DNA from: Climacium dendroides
Lineage: Eukaryota; Streptophyta; Bryopsida; Hypnales; Climaciaceae
Assembly: GCA_950106755.1 (NCBI GenBank)
Contig: OX467083.1
Location: forward strand, 44,716,555-44,780,554
Direction of reading: 5' to 3'
Length of the DNA stretch: 64,000 bases
Shown here: piece by piece, positions 25,076 to 35,299 of the stretch
How the letters are laid out: each line of letters begins with the position of its first letter
Position numbering within the stretch: position 1 is the stretch's first letter
Position numbers and translations under genes: made by a program
The notes under the pieces: generated by a model
Told to the model about the DNA's origin: nothing
Database searches by the model: none
What the model saw: the letters and a program-made list of their open reading frames with translations, nothing else

Positions 25076-26574
25076 CACTATTAGAAAATTCAAATTTTTT
25101 GTTGATTTGGACATATTGATCATCAACACTTTTCTATTGATTTAAACAGAAATTTGTTGATTTGGACAAAAACCAACAAAAAAGTGTTGATGATCAACAC
25201 GTCCAAATCAACAAAAAATATCGCGATCCAAATGACACTTTATAGTTTCCAGTAGCTTACTAGGTTCACCACAACCCGTTTACAGCATCACTTGGTCACA
25301 AACTACCTAACACTGTACATGCCAAGCATACATAATGTTAGCCCGCATTTCCAACTCATTCTACCAAGTCCCAGTCACCAAGACTACTAATACACAATCC
25401 CTTTGTGACATTGGGTATGCTACTTAGTAATATAGAGTGAAACTTCCACCTTAATGTGCAAGGACCCATAGTGGCACTACTCACCATGGTCCTAACCGCC
25501 CTTGGGTGTCACCCCTTCATGCCAACCCTTTTTGCATTTGCTACTCATCCACTAAAGGTAACTCGTACTCATAACTTGGGATACATCCAAGGAGGCCTAA
25601 CAAAGAATGGGACTCCATCCAACTGATGTCACATGACACACACACAAGCGTTCTATGGTGCCTTAAAGTGATAATGAAGTCACCACCAATAATCATGAGT
25701 CATCGGGACTCACCAAGGCTTCAAGAGGGAGAAAGGAGGGAGACCAATTCTTCCTATAGTACTCTTTGTAGTGTTCAGTAGACCCCCTGTTTTAGGTCAA
25801 AGGAGAACCCCAAATACACTTGAGTTGTGGAAGACCACCCGCTTTCAACTCAAATCCCCAAGTTACCTCACCATTTGGACTTCCGAACTTTTGAACTTTC
25901 GAACTTCCAAACTTCCAAACTTCCAAACTTTCAAACGGCATAACTTTGTGCTTAGAACTCCAAATTCCATATGCAAGCCCATTTTAGACATTTAAGCAAC
26001 AAGTAGATGCCGATGGACTATTCACTCATCTCATTTAGCCAAGTTCTTATAAAGTTATGGTCCTTCAAAGATTTGGGTTTACCGAGGGAGGCGTCACGCC
26101 TTTACCATGGCTCTTCTTTTGGCCATAATTTTTTACTCATGCCTTAAAACTGTGTAATGCTTGTCATTTTAAGTTCCTTGTATTCATAGCTTTTCAATGA
26201 TATGCTACATGACATACTTTCTTATGGGATTCATTGAGAACCTCTCACACCTAGCTCTCAAGTGTCCCGGCGCCACCGAGACCTAGTCAACTTTGGACAG
26301 CTATAACTTTTAGCTCACAACTCTGAATTACGCGTTCTTTGCGCCATTAGAAGCGTATTGTCAAGAGCTTTCTAAGCACGTATGACACTCTATCTTCAAC
26401 TTCAAAACCAAGGTGTCATTGCGCCCTGTTTGATCGGGAGTCTTTCAAATCTCCCTTCCAAGTCTAATGCAAGGCTTGGGAAGTCACCCCCAAGGTCCCC
26501 CCTTGCGCACTAAGGTTCATTGGGCACCCCAAGAAGATAGGGGCATGACAAAAATTTTGAATTTTCTAGTAGTG
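25076..26574 (+). mobile_element. Non-autonomous CACTA element, 1499 bp, TTG target duplication
   Basis: The left end is CACTATTAGAAAATTCAAAT and the inverted right end is CACTACTAGAAAATTCAAAA. TTG lies immediately on both sides (25073-25075, 26575-26577). A strong inner foldback (TTGTTGATTTGGAC...GTCCAAATCAACAA) sits at 25100-25217. The remaining 1.3 kb is GC-richer than its surroundings, has no recognisable transposase and carries a run of CTTCCAAACTT-like short repeats at 25885-25935. The interior could be captured DNA. Confidence 0.93.
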
Positions 26575-28005
26575 TTGGCATGATGGAAGGTTCTTCATGA
26601 GCTTGGAGGTGGCAGTCTGATATGGGTTGTTAGAAGAAGAGTTTAGTGTTTGGGAGCTAGAGGCCATTATGAGATCTTTTCACTACCGAATTTACCTTGC
26701 CAATAGCTAGTGAGTGGCTAGGGTGTTTCAAAAAAGACACCGACCCCCTTCCAAATGTTGTCCTTTAAAATAGTAGTAGATCGGGGATTTTAGTTGAAGG
26801 GAAAGCTAAAATTTGGAACCTTCCCTAATATGGCTAAGTGATGGAAGTTAGGCCTTCCTCAAGTATTCTGGTTGTATGGCCAAAGTATAGTTAGCATGTA
26901 TTTGAGGATGGATCTAAGGGCCAAGTCTCTAGAGTTTTCCGTAGAGTTAGAGTTGCAAGTACAGTTCAAGGTCCCAAGAAAATTGAACCACTTCTTTACT
27001 TTGGTAGGGTTGATAAGTTAGTTTGGGACCCTAAGAAATTTAACTAGCAAGGCCCTTAAAGGTTGATACCATTCCACAAATATACTGGGAAACTTGAACA
27101 CGAAATATTGAGGACCAAACATGTGATTCCTAGCAGTATTGAAAAAAATGGGCAAACATTTTGTCCTTATTTCAATGGTTGAGATGGAATTCAATTTGGA
27201 CAAAAATTCGCACCTTAAAGAAGCAAGTCTCTTCTAGTTAGTGTAGCATAGGACAGTAGTAGTAAACTCATAGAGAGATAGAATACATTATGCAATTGAT
27301 ACCGAGTGTCTTGTCTGTTTAATCCACAGATCCACTCCGATAAATTTGTTCTCCACAAGTTTTGGGAATGCACCTTAGCCTATCATGCTTGGCAATGGGG
27401 GATTTACATTCTCAATATTCTCATTACTAATTCTAGTGTACAAGGTCCTTGACATCCATTGACATAGAAGCAAAGTATCTTTTCTGAACACATCCCCCGC
27501 AAATTTGAACTAGTGAGTGGTATTCAAACGGTTCTATATACAATCATCATGTGGACTCTATAGATTGAATGTAATGATATGGCCTTCAATGACATTTTAT
27601 AGGCATCCAACAAGATCCTTTAACGTATTTGGTTGGTCATGATTGACTATAGCCGAATAGAATGGGAATATGTGTATAGATTACAATCTAAGCATTTGAA
27701 GAGTTGGAAGGGTGCTAGGACCAAGTTTGCAAACAAGTGGATTTGCAACAATATTTTTATTGTTTGAATGGATGATTTTCCTTAATGGAGGTTGTCCAAG
27801 CCGAGGGTCAAGTTTGTTTTCCAACTACCTTAAGCGCTTTGTGCCTTGATGGGGTGGAAGCCACCCCACCTATTGGTGCCTTTGTTGTATTTTTGGTCTT
27901 AGTTTGTCAATTACTTACCCCCCAAACCACTTACAACTAGATTTTCTTTTTTCTTTTTTCTCCCTTACAATAAAAGCTTCTTTACTTGTGTCCAAAAAAA
28001 TAAAA

Positions 28006-28407
28006 ATAGAAGCATCAAATTCTAGAGAATAAAATAAAAAACATTTGACATGATTAATATTGCACTAAAGTTATCAATATGAGATTTTATGTGTCATTCA
28101 AGGGCCTTGTTAAAAAGCTATTTGTACTCCTTTAAGGCCTTACTAAAAATGCACTTCCATTGAGCTATTATAAACCTTTGAATTCAAAAGAATTGAATGC
28201 ATAGCAAGCAATCAAAGGTGCACAACAAACGAAGTTCACTGTAAGTTGCCCTAATTATTTTGGGGGAGGTTTTGTGCTCATTTCTTGACCAATTTTGTGA
28301 GAGAGAAAATGTTGAAATGACATCAACAATGCACTTCCAACTAGACTCAAACCCTTACTCTAATATTATTTATTGTATACTTGCTCCATTGCTGTTGCCC
28401 CACGCAG
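28006..28407. other. Intergenic DNA between LINE and gene island
   Basis: No gene recognised. The downstream end is pyrimidine-rich and finishes in CACGCAG, a plausible splice acceptor for the exon-like block at 28408. Confidence 0.35.
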
Positions 28408-28565
28408 GCCAGCATATATCCGGCTCTACTCTTCTAGCCCAGAAATCTGCTTACAGAAGGAAGCAGAGGTTGACGAGCCTGCGTCTGACACCGCTTGTGA
28501 AGCTTTGTTCCACCTGCAATTTCTGTGGTCACCGACGACATTTGAAGATTGAAGCACGAAGTTGA
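28408..28565 (+). CDS. Possible terminal exon of an unrecognised gene (or gene fragment)
   Basis: After a pyrimidine-rich acceptor-like sequence (TTGCCCCACGCAG) comes a block with clearly higher GC. It stays open to a TGA at 28563-28565 and encodes QHISGSTLLAQKSAYRRKQR and ends VKLCSTCNFCGHRRHLKI followed by EARS. The CxxCxxC-type cluster next to basic residues would suit a small zinc-binding end, such as that of an Rpr2/Rpp21-like RNase P subunit, but this is a guess. No upstream exon was found. The DNA upstream is LINE, so this may be an orphan exon. It lies 222 bp from, and convergent with, the TXNL4B-like gene, so it might instead be 3' flank of that gene. Confidence 0.25.
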
Positions 28566-28787
28566 GAGTGAATACAAGCATACTGAGTAAAAAAACAATC
28601 TCTCTAGAAATTTGGTAATAAGGTTTAGGGTAATTTAGTAACAATGATACAATATGTAATCTAAGATCCTCAAACCAAGTGCAAAGATGTCAAACTAAGT
28701 TGTGGTTGTATTCATCCACTATTGGTTCCTCTTCGTGCAGTTTATCGGTTCAACTCCAAGGAATTTATGTCGCAACTGAATCAAGCG

Positions 28788-30862
28788 TCATAAATTTCCG
28801 TACAGCAGCTCAAACTTTGGTACTCTCTCTTTGGGAAGCGGACAAGTTACAATCAGCTTCCCTTTCATAGCTCCCCTAAAAATAACCTACACCAAAAAGT
28901 TCAAAAAGAATCCTTAGTCTTGCTGTAGAACTACGCCAAGGCGCCTTCCTTAGGACATATATAATGACTCCAAACAGATGCATGTCAGCAGAAATTCATT
29001 TAGTCCACAAGTCTTAGTTACCTGTATTCACTATTGCACACCCCATGAAGAACTTAGGTTTTACAAGATGATGAGTGCATCGAGAAATAAAACAATACCT
29101 TGCGACTCTGTATCTTGGTAAGTGTGACTTCTTGACACATGGATGCTCAACTATTTGGGAACCGAATGGACCACAGGAACCACATCTACTGGCCCAAAAC
29201 TGGAGATTACTAATAGCTTTCTTGCAGAAGTAAACAATAAGGAAAAGGAACGAAAATTGGAAAATTCACATCAAGCGGGAAACACACTAACTCTCGAACA
29301 CACAGAACACTCACCAACACAAAAACACTCAAGTTCTCAAACACACACAACAGACCATTCCCAGCACTCCAACATATGAACACAAACACATACACAAACA
29401 CTCAAACATTCAAACACACAAACACATTAGAATGCATGAAACGATAACTTCTTCGTAAACAGATTCTTCCTCCCTCATAACAACCCAAATCTTACGACAA
29501 TGTCCTCTTAACAATTTGCGCAGGTAAGTAATTGACAATATTTTTTCTTTTTTTTCTTTTTATCGAACCGAACATACCTCTACAACATCGATAAAGTCTT
29601 GCTTAGAGTGAAAAGCTCCAATCCACTTCGTATGATCAGGAGTTCTGTCCATATCAACACATTTTCAAAAGGGGCGTCCTCAGAACATCAGACCCCGGAT
29701 AACAAAGAAAGTCAGAAACCAAAGTGCCCACTCTTCAAGGAAGAGATGACCGAGAATCAAGCTGGATGCACTTGCCAAAACATTCATAACTTTTGCATCC
29801 AACAAGAAGCATGCTAAATAGGAAAAAGCACTATTAAAAACCATACCCAGAGTCCATCTTCATGTGATGAGCATTAAAGAAGAAAATCGTGGCCGGTATG
29901 AGCGAAATATCAAAGTATTTGATGTAAGCCTGGATTTCAGGGGCGTCTGCGTCAATCAACCCAATCGAGGCAAACTTGCTCACATCTCGAACCGATTTCG
30001 CAAGCTGCACGCACGACAGGCGATTACACTTCTGACCTAAGGTTTGAACTTTACAAACCTAACTTTCACACAACTTTATTTAAATCATTTTTGTATTCAA
30101 ATCATTTAAAAAATTATAATTGCCATATATGGAAATTCAGAATGCATTCCTCAATCACCGAACCGAATCTTAAATTAATTGCAACGCCAGGTATAAAAGA
30201 CTTGCTGAAAACGTCAATTGATCATTGTAATCTCAATACAGAAAATTAAAACTTGGGTAAAGGCTTGTTAGAAGCACATCATAAGCTGTCATCAGATGAT
30301 TACTGGCATGATTTGACCCCAAAATGAAGAAGAGACTTCAAAATAACAAATTGGTTGTTGGACATTTGAGTATTCTGTTGCAATACTCCCGTGCCCCTTC
30401 AGATGCTTGCTGTGTTCTTCATACTATTGAGTTACTGAGTTACTAAAGCGCAATTTAGCTCAATAGAAGCACATTTTCAGTGAAATTCCAACAAAGATAT
30501 CACTCAAATCATTCGGTTGAAATTTTGGAGAAAAAATCTCAATTTGAAATTCTGAGTGGTGCAATCATAGTTTACGGCACTTACGACGCCATATTGTACT
30601 CACGCGTCCCAGTATAAACCCTAAAACTGAAGATAAATATACCAATCGAAATTATCGAAATTTCTACTACCTAAGAAATTTCGTAATGCATCCACGAAGC
30701 ATAATTTTCAAAGGAGAAGAGATCACTCACAATTTCGTCATGCTGCATGCAGACAACATCCGAAGCGCGGCCGACGCGAAGGACGAGAACTTTGTCTATA
30801 GTGTTGAGGATAAGCTTGTCCACGTCCTCCTTCTTCGTCAAACTCTCTAGCAAGTAACTCAT
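28788..30862 (-). CDS. TXNL4B: Thioredoxin-like U5 snRNP protein, DIM1-like/TXNL4B class
   Basis: A small nuclear protein of the DIM1 thioredoxin-fold family, associated with pre-mRNA splicing and linked with the U5/tri-snRNP. Exons on the minus strand: 30862-30731, 30004-29847, 29644-29578 and 28886-28788. All introns are GT-AG and the frame is continuous, giving 151 residues against about 149 for TXNL4B. The N-terminus MSYLLESLTKKEDVDKLILN and the motifs DKVLVLRVGRASDVVCMQHD, YIKYFDISLIPATIFFFNAH, PDHTKWIGAFHSKQDFIDVV and FRGAMKGKLIVTCPLP match TXNL4B rather than the 142-residue TXNL4A/DIM1. The family lacks the redox CxxC, and it is absent here too. No disabling change is seen. Intron 3 carries a CA/TG-rich stretch. 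Confidence 0.96.
29285..29435. repeat. CA-rich low-complexity tract in intron 3 of the TXNL4B-like gene
   Basis: Irregular ACACA, AACACTC and CAAACACA motifs run for about 150 bp. On the coding strand this is TG/GT-rich. It is too irregular for a simple dinucleotide repeat. Confidence 0.7.
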
Positions 30863-30885
30863 CTTGACCCGAGCTCCGTCAGTCG

Positions 30886-31335
30886 CTTGTCACCATAGCA
30901 GCCAGCACGACTTCAAAAAAATTGACAGAGGCAAACCCTAATTCCTTGATTGGCAACAAAACAGCAACTCAATTCCCACCCTACCGATTCGCGGATCCCC
31001 TATCAAAGATTTGCATGAAAATGAAGCCTCTGGACCTGATCCCGAACCCTAATCCAATCGATCTTTAATCACCATGGCCAGAACGAACTCCAAAAGAATC
31101 AACAAACAAATGTCAAAACCCTAATTCCTTAGTTGGCAATAAAGCAGGCTACTCCACTGTCACCCTAGCTACCAATTCGCGGATCCCCGATCCAAGCTTT
31201 TGCAACCTCGGCACCTCAACCCTAATCCAATCGATCTTTCATCAGCATGGCCAGAACGAACTCTAAAAGAATTAAATTCTTAATTTCTTAGTTAGTCACT
31301 CAATTGCCACCCCTACCGACAATCCGGAATTCCCC
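30886..31335 (-). repeat. Roughly 160-183-bp tandem repeat, about 2.5-3 copies, upstream of the TXNL4B-like gene
   Basis: The string ACCCTAATTCCTT(G/A)(G/A)TTGGC appears at about 30935 and 31118, with a more diverged version (TTCTTAATTTCTTAGTTAG) at about 31277. Each is preceded by CACCATGGCCAGAACGAACT or a variant (30890, 31071, 31244). Between them lie ATTCGCGGATCCCC and CCTAATCCAATCGATCTTT in two copies. The array begins only some 25 bp from the start codon at 30862, so it occupies the 5' UTR and promoter. Telobox-like AAACCCTA motifs recur in the repeats. Confidence 0.9.
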
Positions 31336-31702
31336 AATTGCCAGACTCTGGAAAGTCTTCCTAACCAAATCCAATGGTTCGAATTGCCTGCAATTTGAGC
31401 AGACAATTCTGAGTCCGGCTCTTTCCTCTGCCGGTGCCTGCCCGCCACCAGGCTTCAGATCGCTACGCGTTCCCGGTGACAAATGTCACCAACATCAGCG
31501 GACAGACTTTGTTGTTATGAAATTGGCTTTGCAAGAGTCCTGGAAGCCACAGTTTCTTCCTCGGCCACTTGTTTGCGGCGCCAGAACTGAAACTGCGGCT
31601 CCTGCGGGCAGGGCGGTGCTGTTCCGGCCTTCCAGGCTCATGAAATCAAGTGTTGAGAGACTTTGGGAGCCAGTTCGCACTGGTGGTAGGAGTTGTTGTT
31701 AA
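31304..31702 (+). CDS. Hypothetical small ORF, 132 codons, divergent from the TXNL4B-like gene
   Basis: Open from ATG 31304 to TAA 31700-31702 in a GC-richer block, after the tandem repeat and divergent from the gene at 30862. The product is rich in Arg, Ser, Pro and Cys and resembles no family I know. Translation from the inner ATG at 31518 gives a basic, Ser/Arg-containing 61-residue N-terminus-like stretch (MKLALQESWKPQFLPRPLVC...) that could pass as an organelle-targeting leader of a gene whose other exons I cannot find. Both strands are partly open here, so it may be only GC-rich promoter DNA. Confidence 0.25.
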   Translation: MPPLPTIRNSPIARLWKVFLTKSNGSNCLQFEQTILSPALSSAGACPPPGFRSLRVPGDKCHQHQRTDFVVMKLALQESWKPQFLPRPLVCGARTETAAPAGRAVLFRPSRLMKSSVERLWEPVRTGGRSCC

Positions 31703-31717
31703 CTAGCAAAATGATAT

Positions 31718-31850
31718 ACTGCGTAAGAGCTTCCGACCAGTCCCTTTTTCTTTTTACTTTTTGAGAAAGTGTTCACAGAACCTAAGACCGTATAGAGCTT
31801 CCGACCAGTCTTTTTTTTTTTTTTTTACTTTACTTTGTGAGAAAGTGTCA
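31718..31850. repeat. 75-bp direct duplication
   Basis: GAGCTTCCGACCAGTC followed by a T-rich stretch and TGAGAAAGTGT appears at 31718 and again at 31795. Confidence 0.85.
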
Positions 31851-32619
31851 GGCAGCATTCAATTCTGTATTGGTAGAAGCCAGTAGAGAATTTTGGAAAA
31901 AGAAGGTGGAATTTTGGATACCTTTTGGTTTTTTTGGGTGGAGCGCAAGTTGCAGCACTTGAAGCAATTTTGTGTGTGAAGCTGGCTACTTCTGAACTTT
32001 TGTAGTGAATGAAATTGCTAAAGATAAACAATTGAATGTCAAGCATTGGCAATATAATTTTCAAGAATGTTGTTGAAGTGTTCACTTTGTATTTATGCAC
32101 ATAGACAAATTTTTTTAAACATGGTCAATTTGTTTGCAAGTTAGTTTTTATGTTTCTACAGCAAACACTACCACTAACTTTCTACCACAAACACTATCAC
32201 TAACAAGGGGATTGAACCCTTCTTGCAAATCACAAGACTACCCAAATTTGGCAATGTTAGTGATCTATTAGACAACACAATACAAACAAGACACACTAGA
32301 AGGGTTAGATTCACAAATAAGAGCACTCTATTATGCCCAATTGTTGATGCCAGTTCTCCAAGTCTCTATAAAGTCATAGCTTGAAGTCTCCATCATACAC
32401 CGGAAGCACTACTAAAGGGAATAAGTCAGAGTGATGTTCTAGCTCCAACCAAGCAACATGCACCGCAAAGTTCTATAATCAAGGTAAACTTGAATAGCAA
32501 AACCGGCCCTATCTCATGAAAACTAAAGAAAAGTAATCTCTGGAATTTAGGAGTTCTACCAGGCATGCTTGAGGATATTGATCCATTGTTGTTACTACTA
32601 CTCCTGAAATTTAAATATC

Positions 32620-35290
32620 TCCTTGTTGACCAACCTTCATTGCACTTTTCTAGAAATTGATTGCTTCCTTGTATGGAAAATTCTTTATAGAAAAGTATTT
32701 TTGGTCAAACATACGCACAACAAGGGGCAAGTGTTTTCCCAATTTGTTCCTATGGCAAGACTTTAGGAACTTCAAAGTGGAAAAACAATATTCATCTTCA
32801 TCACTACCTAACACCAAAACATAGCCAATTTCAGCCAATTTGAAGTATTCCGATATAAGCTTACTCAAGTGCTGACTCTATGACAACCTATGCTACAATT
32901 TAATCACGAGATTAACGTCATAGAGCGTTGTATAAGTTGCCTTCATTGTGACCTTGAAGGACCCTTGTTGGTTGTCCAATTGAATAGATGACAACATGCA
33001 AGAAGTCAACATCTGCCAAAACCTCCAAAACGAAACTTAAAAGCAAAACAAACCTACCTTGTTGCATCTACCAAAAGAATTTAAATTAGATAGCAAATCT
33101 TACCGTAAACTATAGAGACAAACAACCTTGCATTAACATCTTGACAATAGAACGTGTTCTAATCAGGCTTTGAAATTGGACCTATTACTACACAACAAAT
33201 ATTTAAAAGGAGCCAGTTAATAGAACTTGAAATCGAGAACCAGTAATTGCGGACAAAAGTCCGTTTCAAGAACTTGAACCTTAGATGTTGAACCTACAAG
33301 CCAAAATTTTGACTTTAGAGTAGAATTTGATCATTGTTTCAATCACAAGTTTGGAACTACTAATCTGAATTCCCACAATGAGCTCAAGAAACAATCAGTT
33401 TCCACTAAAGTACATAAAAGCACAATAATAAAAGAAAAAGAAAAACACTATATTAAGATGAAAACATGAACAATCATGAAATGAGTAAAAATAAATAAAG
33501 AACATAGACTCACAACTTAAACTCACCAAGCAAAGAGGTTTAAACCAAAAAAAATGAAAAAAATAGAAAACAAATTCATGAAACAACACATATCATAAAG
33601 GTTTACTTGCAAATTGACGTTCAATATTCGCTTGTGCCCAGAGAAAATTGCGTTCAATCACAAAAAGATGTTCCCTAGTTTACTTGTCATGGCATCAAGC
33701 AAAAATGTGAGTGCTCAAAATTGAACAACAAGTAGGACTCCATCATTTCCAAGCAACTGCCTCCACTCCAAAGGAATTTCATTGCACTTGAGATTGATCA
33801 TGTCACTATAGTGTTTGAAGTCTATTGTAGAAAAAGCTATGGAGGAATTGATAAACATTCTAGCCAGGTCGTCTTGACAGACCTTTATAGCTTGCATAAA
33901 GTCACAGACAAAGACATCACGGGTTTGAGAAAGTTTAATCAAACAATGCACAACATTGAGCATCGGAATAAAGCATGCCAAGCACAAAAGAACCTCAATA
34001 TCAGCAAGGATATCAAACATAATTGCAACCACTGAATTTGACTTGTGCTTGGGCCCTAAAGGCATGTCAACATCCATCTTAACAATTAATGTTTTGTATT
34101 CCACCATAATATGTTGAGTAGGACTTCGCATGGAAACTCACTAGGTCTCCACATTTTGTAGCATCTTTTGTCCCTTAGTTTCCATGACATTGGGTAGTTT
34201 TTGCAATTCACTATGACACTTGTTGTTGTGATAGAAATAAGAGTAAATAGATTAAAAAGACCCTCCAAGCAATTGACCATCCGAATGGGTAATTCGAAAG
34301 TCTTTTGATGGCCAAGTTAATTAAGCCTATAACTAGTACAGTTTGCACTTTGCAACGAGGCTAAATAAGGCCTATTTGTCCTGAATTTGGATAGTAACAC
34401 TTGTTTTGGGACTTTGGAACGTTAAAACACCATCAACCCTAAAGGAGACTAGCTTAACAACAATCTCTTCACAAGTGAGTCCTTCTTCTAACAAAGCAAA
34501 CATGATAATGTTAGTTAAATGATCAGCAATGCCACCATTTGAAATATATGATAAGTAAATGAGGAACTCTCTCCTACAATTCCAAGACATAGACATGGAC
34601 TCCTATCTAAGACGTGTTGTCAATGGCAGTAACCTCATTGGCGTTGATAGAAATTAATCTCATAGACTGAACGACGAACTTCAAGGTGGAGAGGACACAA
34701 TTATATAAATGCTCACTCATTTTCCACTCAATTGTCTCAGACCAGAGCTTTCTAAGCATGCTCTTCACTTTAAGGTGCTTCAACAAATATTGCTCTTGCT
34801 CATAGTCATATATAGAACGACCGTTACTCAAAATTTGAAATAAGATGGGGAACTACACTCCCTTTCTTTTTAGTTTGTCCTCCAAGTTTAAAGCCAACTA
34901 CTCCGCAACTGAGCTACCAAGCTTGCATCCCACCCACAATTTGGAAAATTACAGATGTTTGCAATCTGCTTTCATAAAAGTGTCCTCTTTTTGAAGGTGT
35001 AGAAACAACACTCTGTCTTTTTTGCACGTCCGTTTTCCTTCATGCTTCTCAAAATTGTCAGCTTTTGGCACCATAATCTTCTTCCACCTAAAAATGGTGG
35101 TACAACATCTACAAATGACTCCAATAAGATCACCACTAGAATTGAACTCCCCCTCCATCCACGTGAACTTACACACCCATACCTCTTGCCAACACCGTGT
35201 CACAATGCTAGAAGCAATCTCCCTCCTCTTCCTTGATGTCTTCACAGCAAGTTTTGTCTTCCTTTTTTTGGTTAGCTTGCCATCACTCAA
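32620..35290 (-). pseudogene. Decayed hAT-type transposase gene
   Basis: Successive minus-strand pieces, separated by frameshifts and stops, follow the order of plant hAT-family proteins annotated as zinc-finger 862/DUF4371-like. A BED-like zinc-finger region lies at 35290-34949 (TWMEG...ICRCCTTIF...KHEGKRTCKKD). A DUF4371-like block lies at 34831-34607 (ILSNGRSIYDYE...NANEVTAIDN). A SNGGIADHLTNIIMFALLEE..KLVSFRVDGV block lies at 34596-34372. A block at 34280-33715 includes LPMLNVVH-like and QTRDVFVCDFMQAIKVCQ motifs. The C-terminal dimerisation region lies at 32868-32650 (EYFKLAEIGYVLVLGSDEDE...HLPLVVRMFDQK). Terminal inverted repeats were not located. Inactive. Confidence 0.85.
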
Positions 35291-35299
35291 TGTGTAGGA

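Larger units (their letters stand above)
19020..28005 (+). mobile_element. Decayed L1-like LINE retrotransposon with two nested CACTA elements
   Basis: The pieces lie in the expected order, scattered over frames by stops and shifts. An ORF1 relic has a CCHC-like knuckle (...VCFDTNHMAKDC, about 20170-20215). An endonuclease region starts near 21690 (INSPSKVDIV...LDILCFQKHQLRG). The reverse transcriptase covers about 22890-24800 and includes FKLDFSKAYDMVN near 23518, PIQ/KKVRQ..CPLTPY across the nested MITE, and AQYVDDMSF at about 24107. The RT C-terminal part contains a KGGIGLLNP-like block near 24625. A terminal zinc motif (CLVC...LHKFWECTLAYHAWQW) lies at about 27309-27395. The 3' end is A-rich with an AATAAA near 27970. 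The 5' limit is uncertain. Inactive. About 7.2 kb after removing the insertions. Confidence 0.88.

Noticed and set aside
32160..32270. GGTTCAATCCCC on the minus strand, a B-box-like motif
   Set aside because: No A-box at the right distance and no cloverleaf. The neighbouring short repeats explain the local pattern.
34838..34945. tRNA-like A-box (GGTAGCTCAGTTGCGGAG, minus strand) suggesting a tRNA or tRNA-derived SINE
   Set aside because: No matching B-box or cloverleaf, and the same DNA reads in the hAT frame as coding relic leading straight into ILFQILSNGRS, so the resemblance is chance.
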